Positions 25,885-33,608 of a stretch of DNA of 64,000 nucleotides are shown in pieces (position 1 is the first letter of the stretch; the number at the start of each line of letters is the position of its first letter). A program made the translations under genes and the position numbers. This DNA is from Sphaerobacter thermophilus DSM 20745 (GTDB lineage Bacteria > Chloroflexota > Chloroflexia > Thermomicrobiales > Thermomicrobiaceae), in NCBI RefSeq assembly GCF_000024985.1, contig NC_013523.1, positions 2,666,001 to 2,730,000 of the forward strand. The letters are read 5' to 3'. A model generated the notes under the pieces. It worked only from the letters and a program-made list of their open reading frames with translations, did no database searches and was not told where the DNA came from.

Positions 25885-26361
25885 GTGAGCGAATTCGAGG
25901 CCCTGTTCCGCGTCGGCGTGGCGACGGTGCTGGGTGCGTTGCTCGGCCTGGAGCGGGAAATGACGGGCAAGCCGGCCGGGCTCCGCACGCACATGTTGGT
26001 GGCCGAGGGGGCCGCCCTCTTCATGGTCGTGTCGATCCTGCTCACAGAGCAGTTCGGCGTGTTCGACGCGGCCAATGTACGGGTGGACGTCACCCGCATC
26101 GGCTCCACCATCGTGACCGGAGTCGGGTTCCTGGGCGCCGGGATGATTCTGCAGTCGCGGGACCGTGTGTATGGGCTGACGACGGCAGCCGGCATCTGGG
26201 TCGCAGCCGCGATCGGCACCGTGGCCGGCTCGGGATACTACGTCGTTTCGGTGTTTGGGACGGTTCTCGGCCTGCTGACGCTGGTCGCACTGCGGGTCGT
26301 CGAGCGCCGCCTCGGTCCCGAGGAGTCCACCCATAGCCTCGAGGACATGGAAGACGACTAG
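25885..26361 (+). CDS. MgtC/SapB-family membrane protein
   Basis: 158 residues. GTG 25885 is chosen because GAGGAGGAG lies just before it; an ATG 19 codons upstream lacks a site. The family core is clear: FRVGVATVLGALLGLEREMTGKPAGLRTHMLVAEGAALFMVVS, then DVTRIGSTIVTGVGFLGAGMILQSRDRVYGLTTAAGIWVAAAIGTVAGSGYY. Four or five transmembrane helices and the short C-terminal tail make this the compact SapB form, lacking the ACT-like domain of Salmonella MgtC. Members link magnesium starvation, membrane ATPase control and phosphate balance. A structured leader precedes it. Confidence 0.9.
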   Translation: MSEFEALFRVGVATVLGALLGLEREMTGKPAGLRTHMLVAEGAALFMVVSILLTEQFGVFDAANVRVDVTRIGSTIVTGVGFLGAGMILQSRDRVYGLTTAAGIWVAAAIGTVAGSGYYVVSVFGTVLGLLTLVALRVVERRLGPEESTHSLEDMEDD

Positions 26362-26397
26362 AGTTCGGGGCTGTTGGAGTGTACGCGGTCGGCACGT

Positions 26398-26448
26398 GCC
26401 CGGGGGTGAACCCCCGGGCTGACGAGGAAAAGCCGGCTTTAGCCGGCT
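26398..26448. repeat. P-family palindrome plus AGCCGGCT pair
   Basis: GCCCGGGGGT-ga-ACCCCCGGGC (26398-26419), spacer TGACGAGGAAA, then AGCCGGCTTTAGCCGGCT (26431-26448). This is the fullest form of the two-part repeat. Confidence 0.85.
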
Positions 26449-26531
26449 GGGGGAATTGAGGCTCACCCCTCGGTGACACGGTGTTCATCATCCAGATGTG
26501 TGCCCAAGGGTCAATCCCCGGCTAGGAAGCG

Positions 26532-26623
26532 AAGCCCACTGAAGGGGCTGGGGACGCGGCGCCTGGTGGCAGGCCGAACCGAATACGCCTGCATGGAGGC
26601 ACCACAGCCCCTTCAGTGGGCTT
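26532..26623. repeat. 92-bp inverted-end repeat, copy 1
   Basis: AAGCCCACTGAAGGGGCTG (26532-26550) is perfectly inverted at 26605-26623. The interior, including GGCAGG and GCCGAACCG, matches the reverse complement of the second copy at 46312-46403, which is also 92 bp long. There is no ORF, so it may be a small non-autonomous element or a folded RNA. Confidence 0.8.
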
Positions 26624-26678
26624 TCCCTTGACCGACCGCGTCAACCCGGGGGTGGATACGAGCAGGGATGGGGGGAGG

Positions 26679-27299
26679 CTACTCCAGCACCCGGCGCTCG
26701 CGCTGGAGCCAGCGCACGAGCCGAGCCTGACGCTCCTCGGCAGAGAGCTTCGGCCGGTCGTAGGCGCCGACCGCGCGCCGCTGGCGCAGTGCCTCGTAGA
26801 GCGACACCGCGCAGGCGACGGAGATATTCAGGCTCTGGACCATACCCATCATCGGGATGACGACCGAGCCGTCCGCATTCGCCACGGCCTCGTCCGAGAC
26901 GCCCCGGTGCTCGTTGCCGAACACCAGCGCGACCGGCCCCGTGAGGTCCAGGTCGTAGAGATCCCGGCTGGCGGCCGACAGGTGCGTGGCGTAGATGGTG
27001 AACCCCTGGGCGCGCAGCGCCTGGTAGCACGCCTCGATGCTCTCGTGCCGCACGATGTCGAGCCACTTCACCGCGCTCGCCGACGACACGCGGCTCAGCT
27101 CCGGCCACTCCTCGATGGTGTACACGAGATGCACCGTCAGCAGCCCCACTGCATCGCAGGAGCGGAGGACGGCGCTGATGTTGTGGGGATCGTGCACGTT
27201 CTCGATGACAACCGTCAGGTCCGGCTGGCGGCGCGCCAGGACGTCGACCATTCGGCGACGGCGCCGCTCGGTAATCGGGCGGGCATCCTGCGTCTCCAT
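26679..27299 (-). CDS. TrmH-type SPOUT RNA 2'-O-methyltransferase
   Basis: 206 residues. SPOUT motif 1 is VIENVHDPHNISAVLRSCDA, with the catalytic Asn-Arg region; motif 2 is VALVFGNEHRGVS and motif 3 is IPMMGMVQSLNISVACAVSLYEA, forming the knot that binds S-adenosylmethionine. A basic start (ITERRRRRMVDVLARRQ) and a charged C-terminal helix fit tRNA (Gm18) methyltransferase TrmH. The absence of an L30e-like N-terminal domain argues against the RlmB group. TAGAAT ends six bases before the ATG, with no ribosome binding site, which suggests a leaderless message. The gene is divergent from the methyltransferase at 27378. Confidence 0.9.
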   Translation of the reverse strand: METQDARPITERRRRRMVDVLARRQPDLTVVIENVHDPHNISAVLRSCDAVGLLTVHLVYTIEEWPELSRVSSASAVKWLDIVRHESIEACYQALRAQGFTIYATHLSAASRDLYDLDLTGPVALVFGNEHRGVSDEAVANADGSVVIPMMGMVQSLNISVACAVSLYEALRQRRAVGAYDRPKLSAEERQARLVRWLQRERRVLE

Positions 27300-27305
27300 G
27301 CCTCG

Positions 27306-27311
27306 ATTCTA
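27306..27311 (-). promoter_or_regulatory. -10 box of a leaderless message
   Basis: On the minus strand TAGAAT is followed by CGAGGC and then the TrmH ATG. Transcription would begin at or next to the start codon. Confidence 0.5.
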
Positions 27312-27365
27312 CGGGCCGCCCGCGGGTAGCGACAACTCACGGCGGGCGGCACCCGGGTTGCAGGG

Positions 27366-27371
27366 TAGAAT
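27366..27371 (+). promoter_or_regulatory. -10 box of a leaderless message
   Basis: TAGAAT, then CCCAGC, then ATG 27378: the same six-base spacing as for the divergent TrmH gene and for the EamA gene at 50698. No ribosome binding site is present. Confidence 0.5.
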
Positions 27372-27377
27372 CCCAGC

Positions 27378-28505
27378 ATGAGCGAGCAGGGCGCCGGCGG
27401 GCGCGGGTACTGGGACGAGAGCAACGAGGCGCTGGTCGCGATCATCCGTGACCGGATCGCCGACGAGGGACGCATCACCTTCGCCGCGTTCATGGAGCTG
27501 GCCCTCTACCATCCCCAGTACGGCTACTACCGGACCGATGCAGTGCGCGCCGGGAGGGCGGGCGACTTCATCACCGCGCCTGAGGCGCACGCGATCTTCG
27601 GCCACGCCATCGCCCGCCGCCTCGCCGCGATGTGGCGCCAACTCGATCGGCCCGAGCCGTTCACGCTGCGGGAGTACGGGGCCGGGGCGGGCACGCTCGC
27701 GCTGGCAATCCTCGATGGGCTCCGCACCGATGGCGACGACCTCCTCACCGCCCTCCGCTACGAGCCGGTCGAGATCAACCCGGTGCGAGAGGCGGAGCTG
27801 GCCGAGCGCCTGGACGCAGCCGGGTTCGCCGACGTCCTGCACCAGCCGGTGCCCGGCGAGCAGATCACCGGCTGCGTGCTGGCGAACGAGTTCGTCGACG
27901 CCTTCCCGGTGCACCGGGTGGAGATGCACGGCGGGGAACTGCGGGAGATCTACGTCGTCTGGCGCGACGGCTGGTTCGCCGACGAGCCAGGGCCGCTCTC
28001 CACCCCGGAGATTTCGGACCGGCTGGCGCGCGAGGGCATCACGTTGGCCGAGGGCCAACGTGCGGAGATCGCGCTCGGCCCAACGGGCTGGATCGCCGAG
28101 GTAGCGGCCGCGCTGGAGCGCGGCTACGTGCTGGTGATCGACTATGGTTACCCGGCCGCCGAGCTGTACGGGCCGGAGCGGCGCGACGGCACGCTCAAGG
28201 CCTACACGCGGCACACCGTCCACGACGACCCGTACCGCGCCGTCGGCGAGCAAGACCTGACCGCGCACGTGGACTTCACCGCCCTTATGGACGCGGCGCG
28301 GGACCACGGGTTGACTGTGCTCGACCTGACCACCCAGGCCGACTTCCTGGCCGACGCCGGCATCGGCGAGATCCTGGTCGCGATGCAGCGGCGCCCGGGG
28401 ATCACCGCCGAGGACTACCTCGCCGCCCGCGCCGCCGTCATGCACTTGATCGACCCGGGCGGCATGGGCCGCTTCCGGGTGCTGACTCTGGGGCGTGAGG
28501 AGTAA
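27378..28505 (+). CDS. MidA-family SAM-dependent methyltransferase
   Basis: 375 residues. Start-region motif ITFAAFMELALYHPQYGYYRTD and GRAGDFITAPEAHAIFGHAIAR are hallmarks of the MidA/NDUFAF7 family (DUF185). REYGAGAGTLALAILDGL is the S-adenosylmethionine-binding glycine loop. LRYEPVEINPVR, VLANEFVDAFPVHRV, YVLVIDYGYPAAELYGP and the C-terminal TTQADFLADAGIG also match. Mitochondrial relatives methylate an Arg in complex I; bacterial targets are largely unknown, so the substrate here is inferred. It appears to be translated from a leaderless message and is followed by heptad element D. Confidence 0.9.
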   Translation: MSEQGAGGRGYWDESNEALVAIIRDRIADEGRITFAAFMELALYHPQYGYYRTDAVRAGRAGDFITAPEAHAIFGHAIARRLAAMWRQLDRPEPFTLREYGAGAGTLALAILDGLRTDGDDLLTALRYEPVEINPVREAELAERLDAAGFADVLHQPVPGEQITGCVLANEFVDAFPVHRVEMHGGELREIYVVWRDGWFADEPGPLSTPEISDRLAREGITLAEGQRAEIALGPTGWIAEVAAALERGYVLVIDYGYPAAELYGPERRDGTLKAYTRHTVHDDPYRAVGEQDLTAHVDFTALMDAARDHGLTVLDLTTQADFLADAGIGEILVAMQRRPGITAEDYLAARAAVMHLIDPGGMGRFRVLTLGREE

Positions 28506-28628
28506 TGCGTATTGCGTGTTGCGTGTTCCGTGCTCCGTGTTGAGCGATTAGCCGGGAGAAGCGACGGGCGCTAGGCAGGACACGTAGGACGCCGTACGCA
28601 CCATCTACTACGCACTACGCACTACGAA
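28506..28628. repeat. Heptad CGT/ACG repeat element D
   Basis: CGT at 28508, 28515, 28522, 28529 and 28536, then ACG at 28582, 28589, 28596, 28610, 28617 and 28624, all in 7-bp phase on each side. The core lacks the GGGAGAGGGG hairpin seen in other copies. Confidence 0.85.
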
Positions 28629-28638
28629 AGGAGCCCCC

Positions 28639-29127
28639 ATGACGACCACCGACACCAAGCGGCACGCAATCCCCGGTCGTGGGGACCAGATCGACTACTT
28701 CACCGCCACCGGCTCGGACGGCGAGACAATACGGACGCGCGACTACTACATGCGGCGCAACCTGGCCCTGGTCTTCAGCCACGGGCCGGACTGCGCCGCG
28801 TGCCGCGATCTGCTGCGCGGGCTTGCCCGGCAGTACGCCGCCGCGCGGGCGGAAGACGGCCAGGTGATCGCGGTCGTTGCGGGAGAACCTGCCGCGGCGG
28901 AGGCGCTGCGCCATGACCTCGACCTCCCCTTCCCCGTCGTGGCCGACGCCGACCTGGCGGTACATGCGCGCTTCGGTCTGGTGGAGGATGGCGCCCCGCT
29001 GGCCGCAATCTTCGTCACCGACCGCTACGGCACGATCTACGACGCCTCGGTCGCCGACGCGACGCACCAGATGATGGCACCCGAGGAGGTGCCCGGCTGG
29101 CTCGAGTTTGTCGCGTGTGAGTGCTGA
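28639..29127 (+). CDS. Thioredoxin-fold redoxin (peroxiredoxin-like)
   Basis: 162 residues; ATG follows AAAGGAGC. The fold resembles AhpC/TSA-type redoxins: RNLALVFSHGPDCAACRDLLRGLARQYAAARAEDGQVIAVVAGE carries a CxxC in CAAC near residues 54-57, then DLPFPVVADADLAVHARFGL and a later strand AAIFVTDRYGTIYD. The C-terminus ends with a further Cys pair, CEC. The position of the first Cys suits a resolving or peroxidatic Cys. It is cytoplasmic (no signal peptide). Unlike the protein at 49405-49965, its redox motif uses two Cys. A thiol peroxidase or disulfide reductase role is likely but not proven. Confidence 0.8.
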   Translation: MTTTDTKRHAIPGRGDQIDYFTATGSDGETIRTRDYYMRRNLALVFSHGPDCAACRDLLRGLARQYAAARAEDGQVIAVVAGEPAAAEALRHDLDLPFPVVADADLAVHARFGLVEDGAPLAAIFVTDRYGTIYDASVADATHQMMAPEEVPGWLEFVACEC

Positions 29128-29250
29128 TCCGGATCTGCGATACCGCGCGCCATCCCCGGGAGCGCCGGCAAGCCACGTGGTTCACCGTGTGGCGCGTGTC
29201 CGGGGCCAATGGAGTTTGACGAATTCGTCGGGTGTATGCGGTCGGCATGG

Positions 29251-29300
29251 ACCCGGGGGTGAACCCCCGGGCTGACGAGGGAAGCCAGCTATAGCCGGCT
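29251..29300. repeat. P-family palindrome plus AGCCGGCT pair
   Basis: ACCCGGGGGT-ga-ACCCCCGGGC (29251-29272), then AGCCAGCTATAGCCGGCT (29283-29300). It is preceded by GGAGTTTGACGAATTCGTC, resembling the end of the ~210-bp element. Confidence 0.8.
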
Positions 29301-29366
29301 GGGGATGGGGCATGGCTCACAGCCCGGTGACACGGTATTCACCGACTGGTCCGTGCCCGGGGCTGA

Positions 29367-30424
29367 AACGCTTGGTGTGAGTTAGCCGAGGGCGTGTCGT
29401 GCCCCCTTGACAGCGAAAGGTGTCCACCGCCATACCAGCGTGTTCTCCCGTCGCTGCCACGAGCGGAGCTCCCGATGACGGTGGACACCTTCCTGACCCC
29501 AGTCTCCGTCCTGGTCAACACCTGCTGCCAGACCGAGCTGGAGCCCGAGACGCACCCCGGTCCCGCGCCCGCGCTGAGCCGCAGTGAGGTGCTGACCCTG
29601 GCCATCTTTGGGCAGTGGATGAGGTTCTCCCGTGAGCAGGACTGCTCTCGCTCTGCCGAGCGCCACCTGCGCCCCTACTTCCCGACGCTCCCCCATCGCA
29701 GCCAGTACAACCGCCTGCTGCGGCGGCATCAGGCCGCTCTGGCCCAGTTCGCGCTGTATCTGGCCGAGCAGCTCGGACGGGGTCCCGTCGCCTGTGACGT
29801 CCTCGATGTGGCCCCGGCCCCGGTGCGCACTACCAAGCGGCGGGGGCGAGGCTGGTTGGCCGGTGAGGCCAACATCGGCTTCAGCTTGCGCCTGGGCTGG
29901 TTCGCCGGCTTGGCAGTGCTGACCACCGTCAGCCTGGAGGGGGCGATCACCGGCTGGGGCGTGGCCCCGGCCAGCACCAACGAGCGCCCCCTGGCCGAGA
30001 CCCTGATCGCTGCCCGCGCCCACCCCGATCCCCGCCTGCCCAGTGTCGGCAGCCCGGTCGGGATCGAGCTGGCCGACAGTGGCTTTGGCGGCGAGGACGA
30101 CGAGGCGCACCTGGTGGCCACCTATGGCGTGCGGCTGGTGGCCACCCCGCAGCGAGGCAGTCGGCGGCGCTGGCCCACGGCGGTCCGCCGCTGGGTGGCC
30201 CGCCATCGCCAGATCGTGGAGACGGTCATCGGGCGGCTGCGGCACACCTTCGGGCTGGCACGCGAACGGCCGCACACCCTGGCAGGTTTCCAGGCGCGGC
30301 TGGCGGCCCGGGTGGCGCTGCACAATCTCTGCTGCTGGCTGAATCGGCAGCGGGGACGGCCGCTGCTGGCCGTGGCCAACCTGATCACCTGGTAGCCGCG
30401 GCGCCCTAACTCACACCAGGCGTT
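29367..30424 (+). mobile_element. IS982-like insertion sequence, copy 1 (about 1.06 kb)
   Basis: AACGCTTGGTGTGAGTTAG at 29367-29385 and CTAACTCACACCAGGCGTT at 30406-30424 are 19-bp inverted ends with one mismatch. The element holds one intact transposase gene. Its left flank is the half palindrome GTGCCCGGGGCTGA; its right flank is inside an IS630 transposase remnant. The flanks therefore do not match, and no target duplication is seen. Confidence 0.85.
29475..30395 (+). CDS. IS982-family-like transposase
   Basis: 306 residues from ATG 29475 (GAGCGGAGC upstream). Features: LSRSEVLTLAIFGQWMRFS near the N-terminus, YFPTLPHRSQYNRLLRRHQ, then an RNase H-like core with the catalytic candidates Asp in VACDVLDVAPAPVR and ADSGFGGEDDEAH, and the Glu in RQIVETVIGRLRHTFGL. 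The end GFQARLAARVALHNLCCWLN is typical of IS982-type enzymes. The copy at 45254-46177 is nearly the same length and strongly similar, though not identical. The reading frame is intact, so it may be active. Confidence 0.85.
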   Translation: MTVDTFLTPVSVLVNTCCQTELEPETHPGPAPALSRSEVLTLAIFGQWMRFSREQDCSRSAERHLRPYFPTLPHRSQYNRLLRRHQAALAQFALYLAEQLGRGPVACDVLDVAPAPVRTTKRRGRGWLAGEANIGFSLRLGWFAGLAVLTTVSLEGAITGWGVAPASTNERPLAETLIAARAHPDPRLPSVGSPVGIELADSGFGGEDDEAHLVATYGVRLVATPQRGSRRRWPTAVRRWVARHRQIVETVIGRLRHTFGLARERPHTLAGFQARLAARVALHNLCCWLNRQRGRPLLAVANLITW

Positions 30425-30806
30425 GTAGCCCGCGAAGGCGGGACAGACTGCCCGCAGGTCAGCCAGGCGCCAGCGGGGCTGCGGCAGCCCGGAGGCCGCC
30501 GGAGGGCGGTGCAGCGTCTCGATGAGCGCCTGTCCGTCCGGAGGGGGAACAACCCCGGTGCCCCCGGGCCGTTGCCGCAGTCCCGCGAGGCCATGCGCCC
30601 GCTCGGTGACCAGCCAGCGGCAGACCGCCTCCGGCTTGCACGGTGTGTACAGCCCGTGGCGCGCCACCTGGCGGGCCGACTGCCCGTCGGCGATCTGAAG
30701 CATGGCGCTGGCGCGCTCGCGCAGGGAGGGGCCGGGGATCGCGGTCGCGTGTCCGTTCCAGGGCGACGCGCTCGGCGGGGGGCAACTCCAGGGTATGCCG
30801 GCGCAT
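30425..30806 (-). pseudogene. IS630-family transposase fragment interrupted by IS982 copy 1
   Basis: On the minus strand MRRHTLELPPAERVALERT starts at 30806. A frameshift near 30735 follows, then the helix-turn-helix segment QVARHGLYTPCKPEAVCRWL, GGTGVVPPPDGQ and LPQPRWRLADLRAVCPAFAGYN, which stops where the IS982 end begins. The rest of the gene is not found on the other side of the IS, so the remainder has been lost. The homologous copy at 8149-8745 is also broken. Confidence 0.8.
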
Positions 30807-31114
30807 CCGGTGGCTCCGTTCGCTCCTGTCCCCCAGCACCGCCCAGTATAGCCCGACCAAGTTCTGAAAGATCATAAGCCGGCTTTCCTTGTGAGCCCTG
30901 GGGTTTACCCCCGGGCCTTCAGCACCGCACGGAGATCCCCGCACCGCCCGCCTTCGCGGCTGGGCATGGGACCGAAGTTGTGAAATAATGTTCAGGTTGG
31001 GGTGAACTTCCGAGACGGCCGGGCCGTGCAATGACCGCCATGGGGGACGATGTGGAGGCCGGCCGGCTCACTGAGGAGGCGCGAGGTGCACCTCGCGATG
31101 GAGGAATGACGACG
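30807..31114. other. Repeat-bearing intergenic region
   Basis: It contains AGCCGGCT (30877-30884), the palindrome GCCCTGGGGT-tt-ACCCCCGGGC (30895-30916), TTGTGAAATAATGTTC at 30980, similar to the IS630-type end, and GCGAGGTGCACCTCGC (31081-31096), a perfect dyad just before the ribosome binding site of the next gene. Confidence 0.55.
31081..31096 (+). promoter_or_regulatory. Dyad upstream of small Cys-rich gene
   Basis: GCGAGGTG and CACCTCGC form a continuous 16-bp palindrome four bases before GGAGG. It could be a dimeric repressor site or occlude the ribosome binding site. Confidence 0.35.
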
Positions 31115-31411
31115 ATGTCGGATAGTCCGCTAACCTGTTCCTGTAGCCCGGAACAGGGTGTCCGTTGTCCCGAGGGGCAGCGGCTATACGACAGCGCGCG
31201 AGAGCTCCACTTCCGTGCGTTACGCGATCCGCTAAGTCTCAGAGCCTACCGCGAGGCGTGGGCTGCGTATCTGGCGCACGTCTCCGCCCGGCGTGCGCAG
31301 TCGGAGCCGGAACCGGATCCATCCCTCTCTCCCAAGGCCGTAGCCTGGCTCCGCTTCCATCGCTGGCTCTACCAGCGCGGGTACTACGCCGACGACGCCA
31401 GCGCCGCTTGA
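31115..31411 (+). CDS. Small Cys-containing protein of unknown function
   Basis: 98 residues from ATG 31115, nine bases after GGAGGA; another ATG at 31106 is too close to that site. The N-terminus LTCSCSPEQGVRCPEGQRLYD has three Cys in a C-x-C-x7-C arrangement and may bind zinc. The rest is mostly helical and aromatic (LSPKAVAWLRFHRWLYQRGYY). No signal peptide or membrane segment. I do not recognise a named family. It is followed by the convergent ABC permease gene, with no operon partner. Confidence 0.65.
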   Translation: MSDSPLTCSCSPEQGVRCPEGQRLYDSARELHFRALRDPLSLRAYREAWAAYLAHVSARRAQSEPEPDPSLSPKAVAWLRFHRWLYQRGYYADDASAA

Positions 31412-31552
31412 CCGGCGTGCTTCAACCCGCGTAAGCGCGTGATCGTTGCGCTGGGCACCGCAGCGGGTGTTGTCCCGGTCACACGAGTAGGTGCTCCTGG
31501 CAGCGCCCACCCAGCGCAGGCGCAGATGCCGCGCGGCAGAACAACAGGTGCG

Positions 31553-32428
31553 CTAGCGACGACGCGAGGAGGGGTCGAGGAAATCCCGGATGCCGTCGCC
31601 GAGGAAGTTCGATGCCAGCGCGACCGACAGAATCGCGAGACCCGGTCCCGCGGCGACCCACCAATGGTAGAAGCGGGCCGCACCTTCGCGGATCATCGCG
31701 CCCCATTCGGGCTCCGGCGGCACCGCCCCCAGGCCGATGAAGCTCAACGACGCGGCCAGCAGCACGACCTGCCCAAAGTCCATCGTCGCATTGACCAGGA
31801 CTGATGACATCGAGAGTGGCAAGATGTGGCGCGCCATCAACCGCCTGGGGGACGCGCCCATCGCGACCGCGGCCAGCACGTGATCCTGTTCGCGCACCAC
31901 CAGGATCTGGCCCCGGAGGAGCCGTGCGTAGACCGGCCACCAGACGATGATCATGGCGATCATGGCATTGCCGATACCCGGGCCGAGTGCCGCCGTGATC
32001 GCCATTGCCAGCACGATCGGGGGAAATGCCAGGGTGATGTCTGAGATGCGCATGAGGACCTCATCGACCCATCCCCGGAAGAACCCGGCGATGGCACCGA
32101 CGAGGCAGCCCAGCCCGGCCGAGGCCGCGATCACGATCACGGCAATCCGTAGCGATATCTTTGCCCCGTAGAGCGTCCGGGTGAAGACATCGCGGCCGAG
32201 CGCATCGGTTCCGAATGGGTGCTTGAGGCTGGGGCCGCTCAGCCGGGTGCTCGTCGGGTCGAGCGGCCCGAACGGTGCCCACCACTGAACGGTGAGCGCG
32301 ACCACGACCCACAACGCCAGTACCGCTGTACCCACCAGCACCGGGACGGGCACACGCCGCGAACGAAGACGCAGCGCGGGGAACCAGTGCCGTGAATGCT
32401 CCTCAGCGAGCGTCGTGTCAACCGTCAT
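31553..32428 (-). CDS. Peptide/nickel-type ABC transporter permease, DppC-like
   Basis: 291 residues. The N-terminal transmembrane helix (VPVLVGTAVLALWVVVALTVQW) is followed by HPFGTDALGRDVFTRTLYGAKISL, a signature of DppC/OppC. Five more helices include the EAA-like coupling loop VREQDHVLAAVAMGASPRRLMARHILPL, which contacts the ATPase. The C-terminal part GLGAVPPEPEWGAMIREG also fits. It pairs with the DppB-like permease 99 bp upstream and the binding protein beyond it. No ATP-binding subunits follow, so these must be supplied from elsewhere. The transporter would import short peptides, nickel chelates or related solutes. Confidence 0.9.
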   Translation of the reverse strand: MTVDTTLAEEHSRHWFPALRLRSRRVPVPVLVGTAVLALWVVVALTVQWWAPFGPLDPTSTRLSGPSLKHPFGTDALGRDVFTRTLYGAKISLRIAVIVIAASAGLGCLVGAIAGFFRGWVDEVLMRISDITLAFPPIVLAMAITAALGPGIGNAMIAMIIVWWPVYARLLRGQILVVREQDHVLAAVAMGASPRRLMARHILPLSMSSVLVNATMDFGQVVLLAASLSFIGLGAVPPEPEWGAMIREGAARFYHWWVAAGPGLAILSVALASNFLGDGIRDFLDPSSRRR

Positions 32429-32527
32429 TCATCCCACCCTGGTGCTTCGTTCCGCCTGGTAGGCGGGACTCTGGTGCGTTCCGTTCCATGACCCGCCGGG
32501 TGAGGCCGCAGCAGCCGAGTCGCGTGA

Positions 32528-33541
32528 TCACGAGAGGCGAACACGTGGGTCGACCAGCGCATAGGCCACGTCGGTCACGAGATTCGTGACAATGTACGCC
32601 GCGCCGACGAAGATCGACACGCCCATGATCGCCGGGAAGTCGAGCGTCCGCGCAGCCTCCACGGCGTACGATCCGATCCCCGGCCAGGCGAAGATCGACT
32701 CGGTGAGGACCGCACCCGCGATCAGCGAGGCGAACGAAAGCCCGATGATGGTCAGAACCGGGATCAGCGCGCCACGCAGTGCGTGCGTCACGATGACGCG
32801 CGTCTCCGTCAGTCCTTTCGCCCGCGCGGTCCGCACATAGTCCTGGCTGAGCACCTCGATGAGGCTCGCCCGGACCAGGCGCGAGATGATCCCGAGCACG
32901 AGCCAGCCCAGGACGACACCCGGCAGCACGAGATGTCTCAGCGCATCCCAGAACAACGGGAAGTCGAGCGCGACGAGGGCGTCGATCGTGTAGAGCCCGG
33001 TCAACTCCGGGGGCGGGTTTCGCTGCGGGTCCAGGCGACCGGGGCCGGGGAGGATCCCGAGCTTGCCGTAGAAGATGAAGAGGGCGATCAGTCCCGCCCA
33101 GAACACCGGGATCGATGATCCGATCAGTGCGACGAGCCGGGCGACGTGGTCGACCCAGGAATCGCGCTTCAGTGCCGCGACCATCCCGAGCACGACGCCC
33201 ACCGACACCGCGAACAGCATGGCTGCCAGCGTCAGCTCCAGCGTGGCCGGGAGCCGGCGCAGGAGATCATCTGCCACTGGCGACTTGGTACGGAAGGAAG
33301 TCCCCAGGTCTCCGCGCAGCAGGTTCGTCACATAGATCACGTACTGCTCAGGAAGGCTCTTATCCAGCCCCCAGCGCGCTTTGGCCGCTGCCACCACCTG
33401 CTCGTTGTGCAGCTGCCGTTCCCCCACGATCGAGGCAAGCGGGTCCGCCGGCACGGTACGCGAGACGACGAACGTCAGGGTGACGATGCCAAGTAGGAGC
33501 ACCGGCATGAGGAGTAGCCGGCGCATGACAAACCGCGTCAC
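32528..33541 (-). CDS. Peptide/nickel-type ABC transporter permease, DppB-like
   Basis: 337 residues from GTG 33541 (GGAGAGTGAGGCGGA before it); ATG 33526 is an alternative. The DppB/OppB start VMRRLLLMPVLLLGIVTLTFVVSRTVPADP, the periplasmic domain (AKARWGLDKSLPEQYVIYVTNLLRGDLGTS), and the coupling loop LSQDYVRTARAKGLTETRVIVTHALRGALIPVLT are clear. The C-terminus carries GAVLTESIFAWPGIGSYAVEAARTLDFPAIMG. It forms the channel together with DppC. It follows the binding-protein gene by 67 bp on the same strand, supporting one operon. Confidence 0.92.
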   Translation of the reverse strand: MTRFVMRRLLLMPVLLLGIVTLTFVVSRTVPADPLASIVGERQLHNEQVVAAAKARWGLDKSLPEQYVIYVTNLLRGDLGTSFRTKSPVADDLLRRLPATLELTLAAMLFAVSVGVVLGMVAALKRDSWVDHVARLVALIGSSIPVFWAGLIALFIFYGKLGILPGPGRLDPQRNPPPELTGLYTIDALVALDFPLFWDALRHLVLPGVVLGWLVLGIISRLVRASLIEVLSQDYVRTARAKGLTETRVIVTHALRGALIPVLTIIGLSFASLIAGAVLTESIFAWPGIGSYAVEAARTLDFPAIMGVSIFVGAAYIVTNLVTDVAYALVDPRVRLS

Positions 33542-33608
33542 TCCGCCTCACTCTCCGCCAGCCAAGGCGGCGCCAGGCCACGGACAACGCGTGGCCTGGC
33601 GCTCGGGG

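Noticed and set aside
28639-29127. Second selenoprotein candidate
   Set aside because: The redoxin motif is a normal CAAC with no in-frame TGA.
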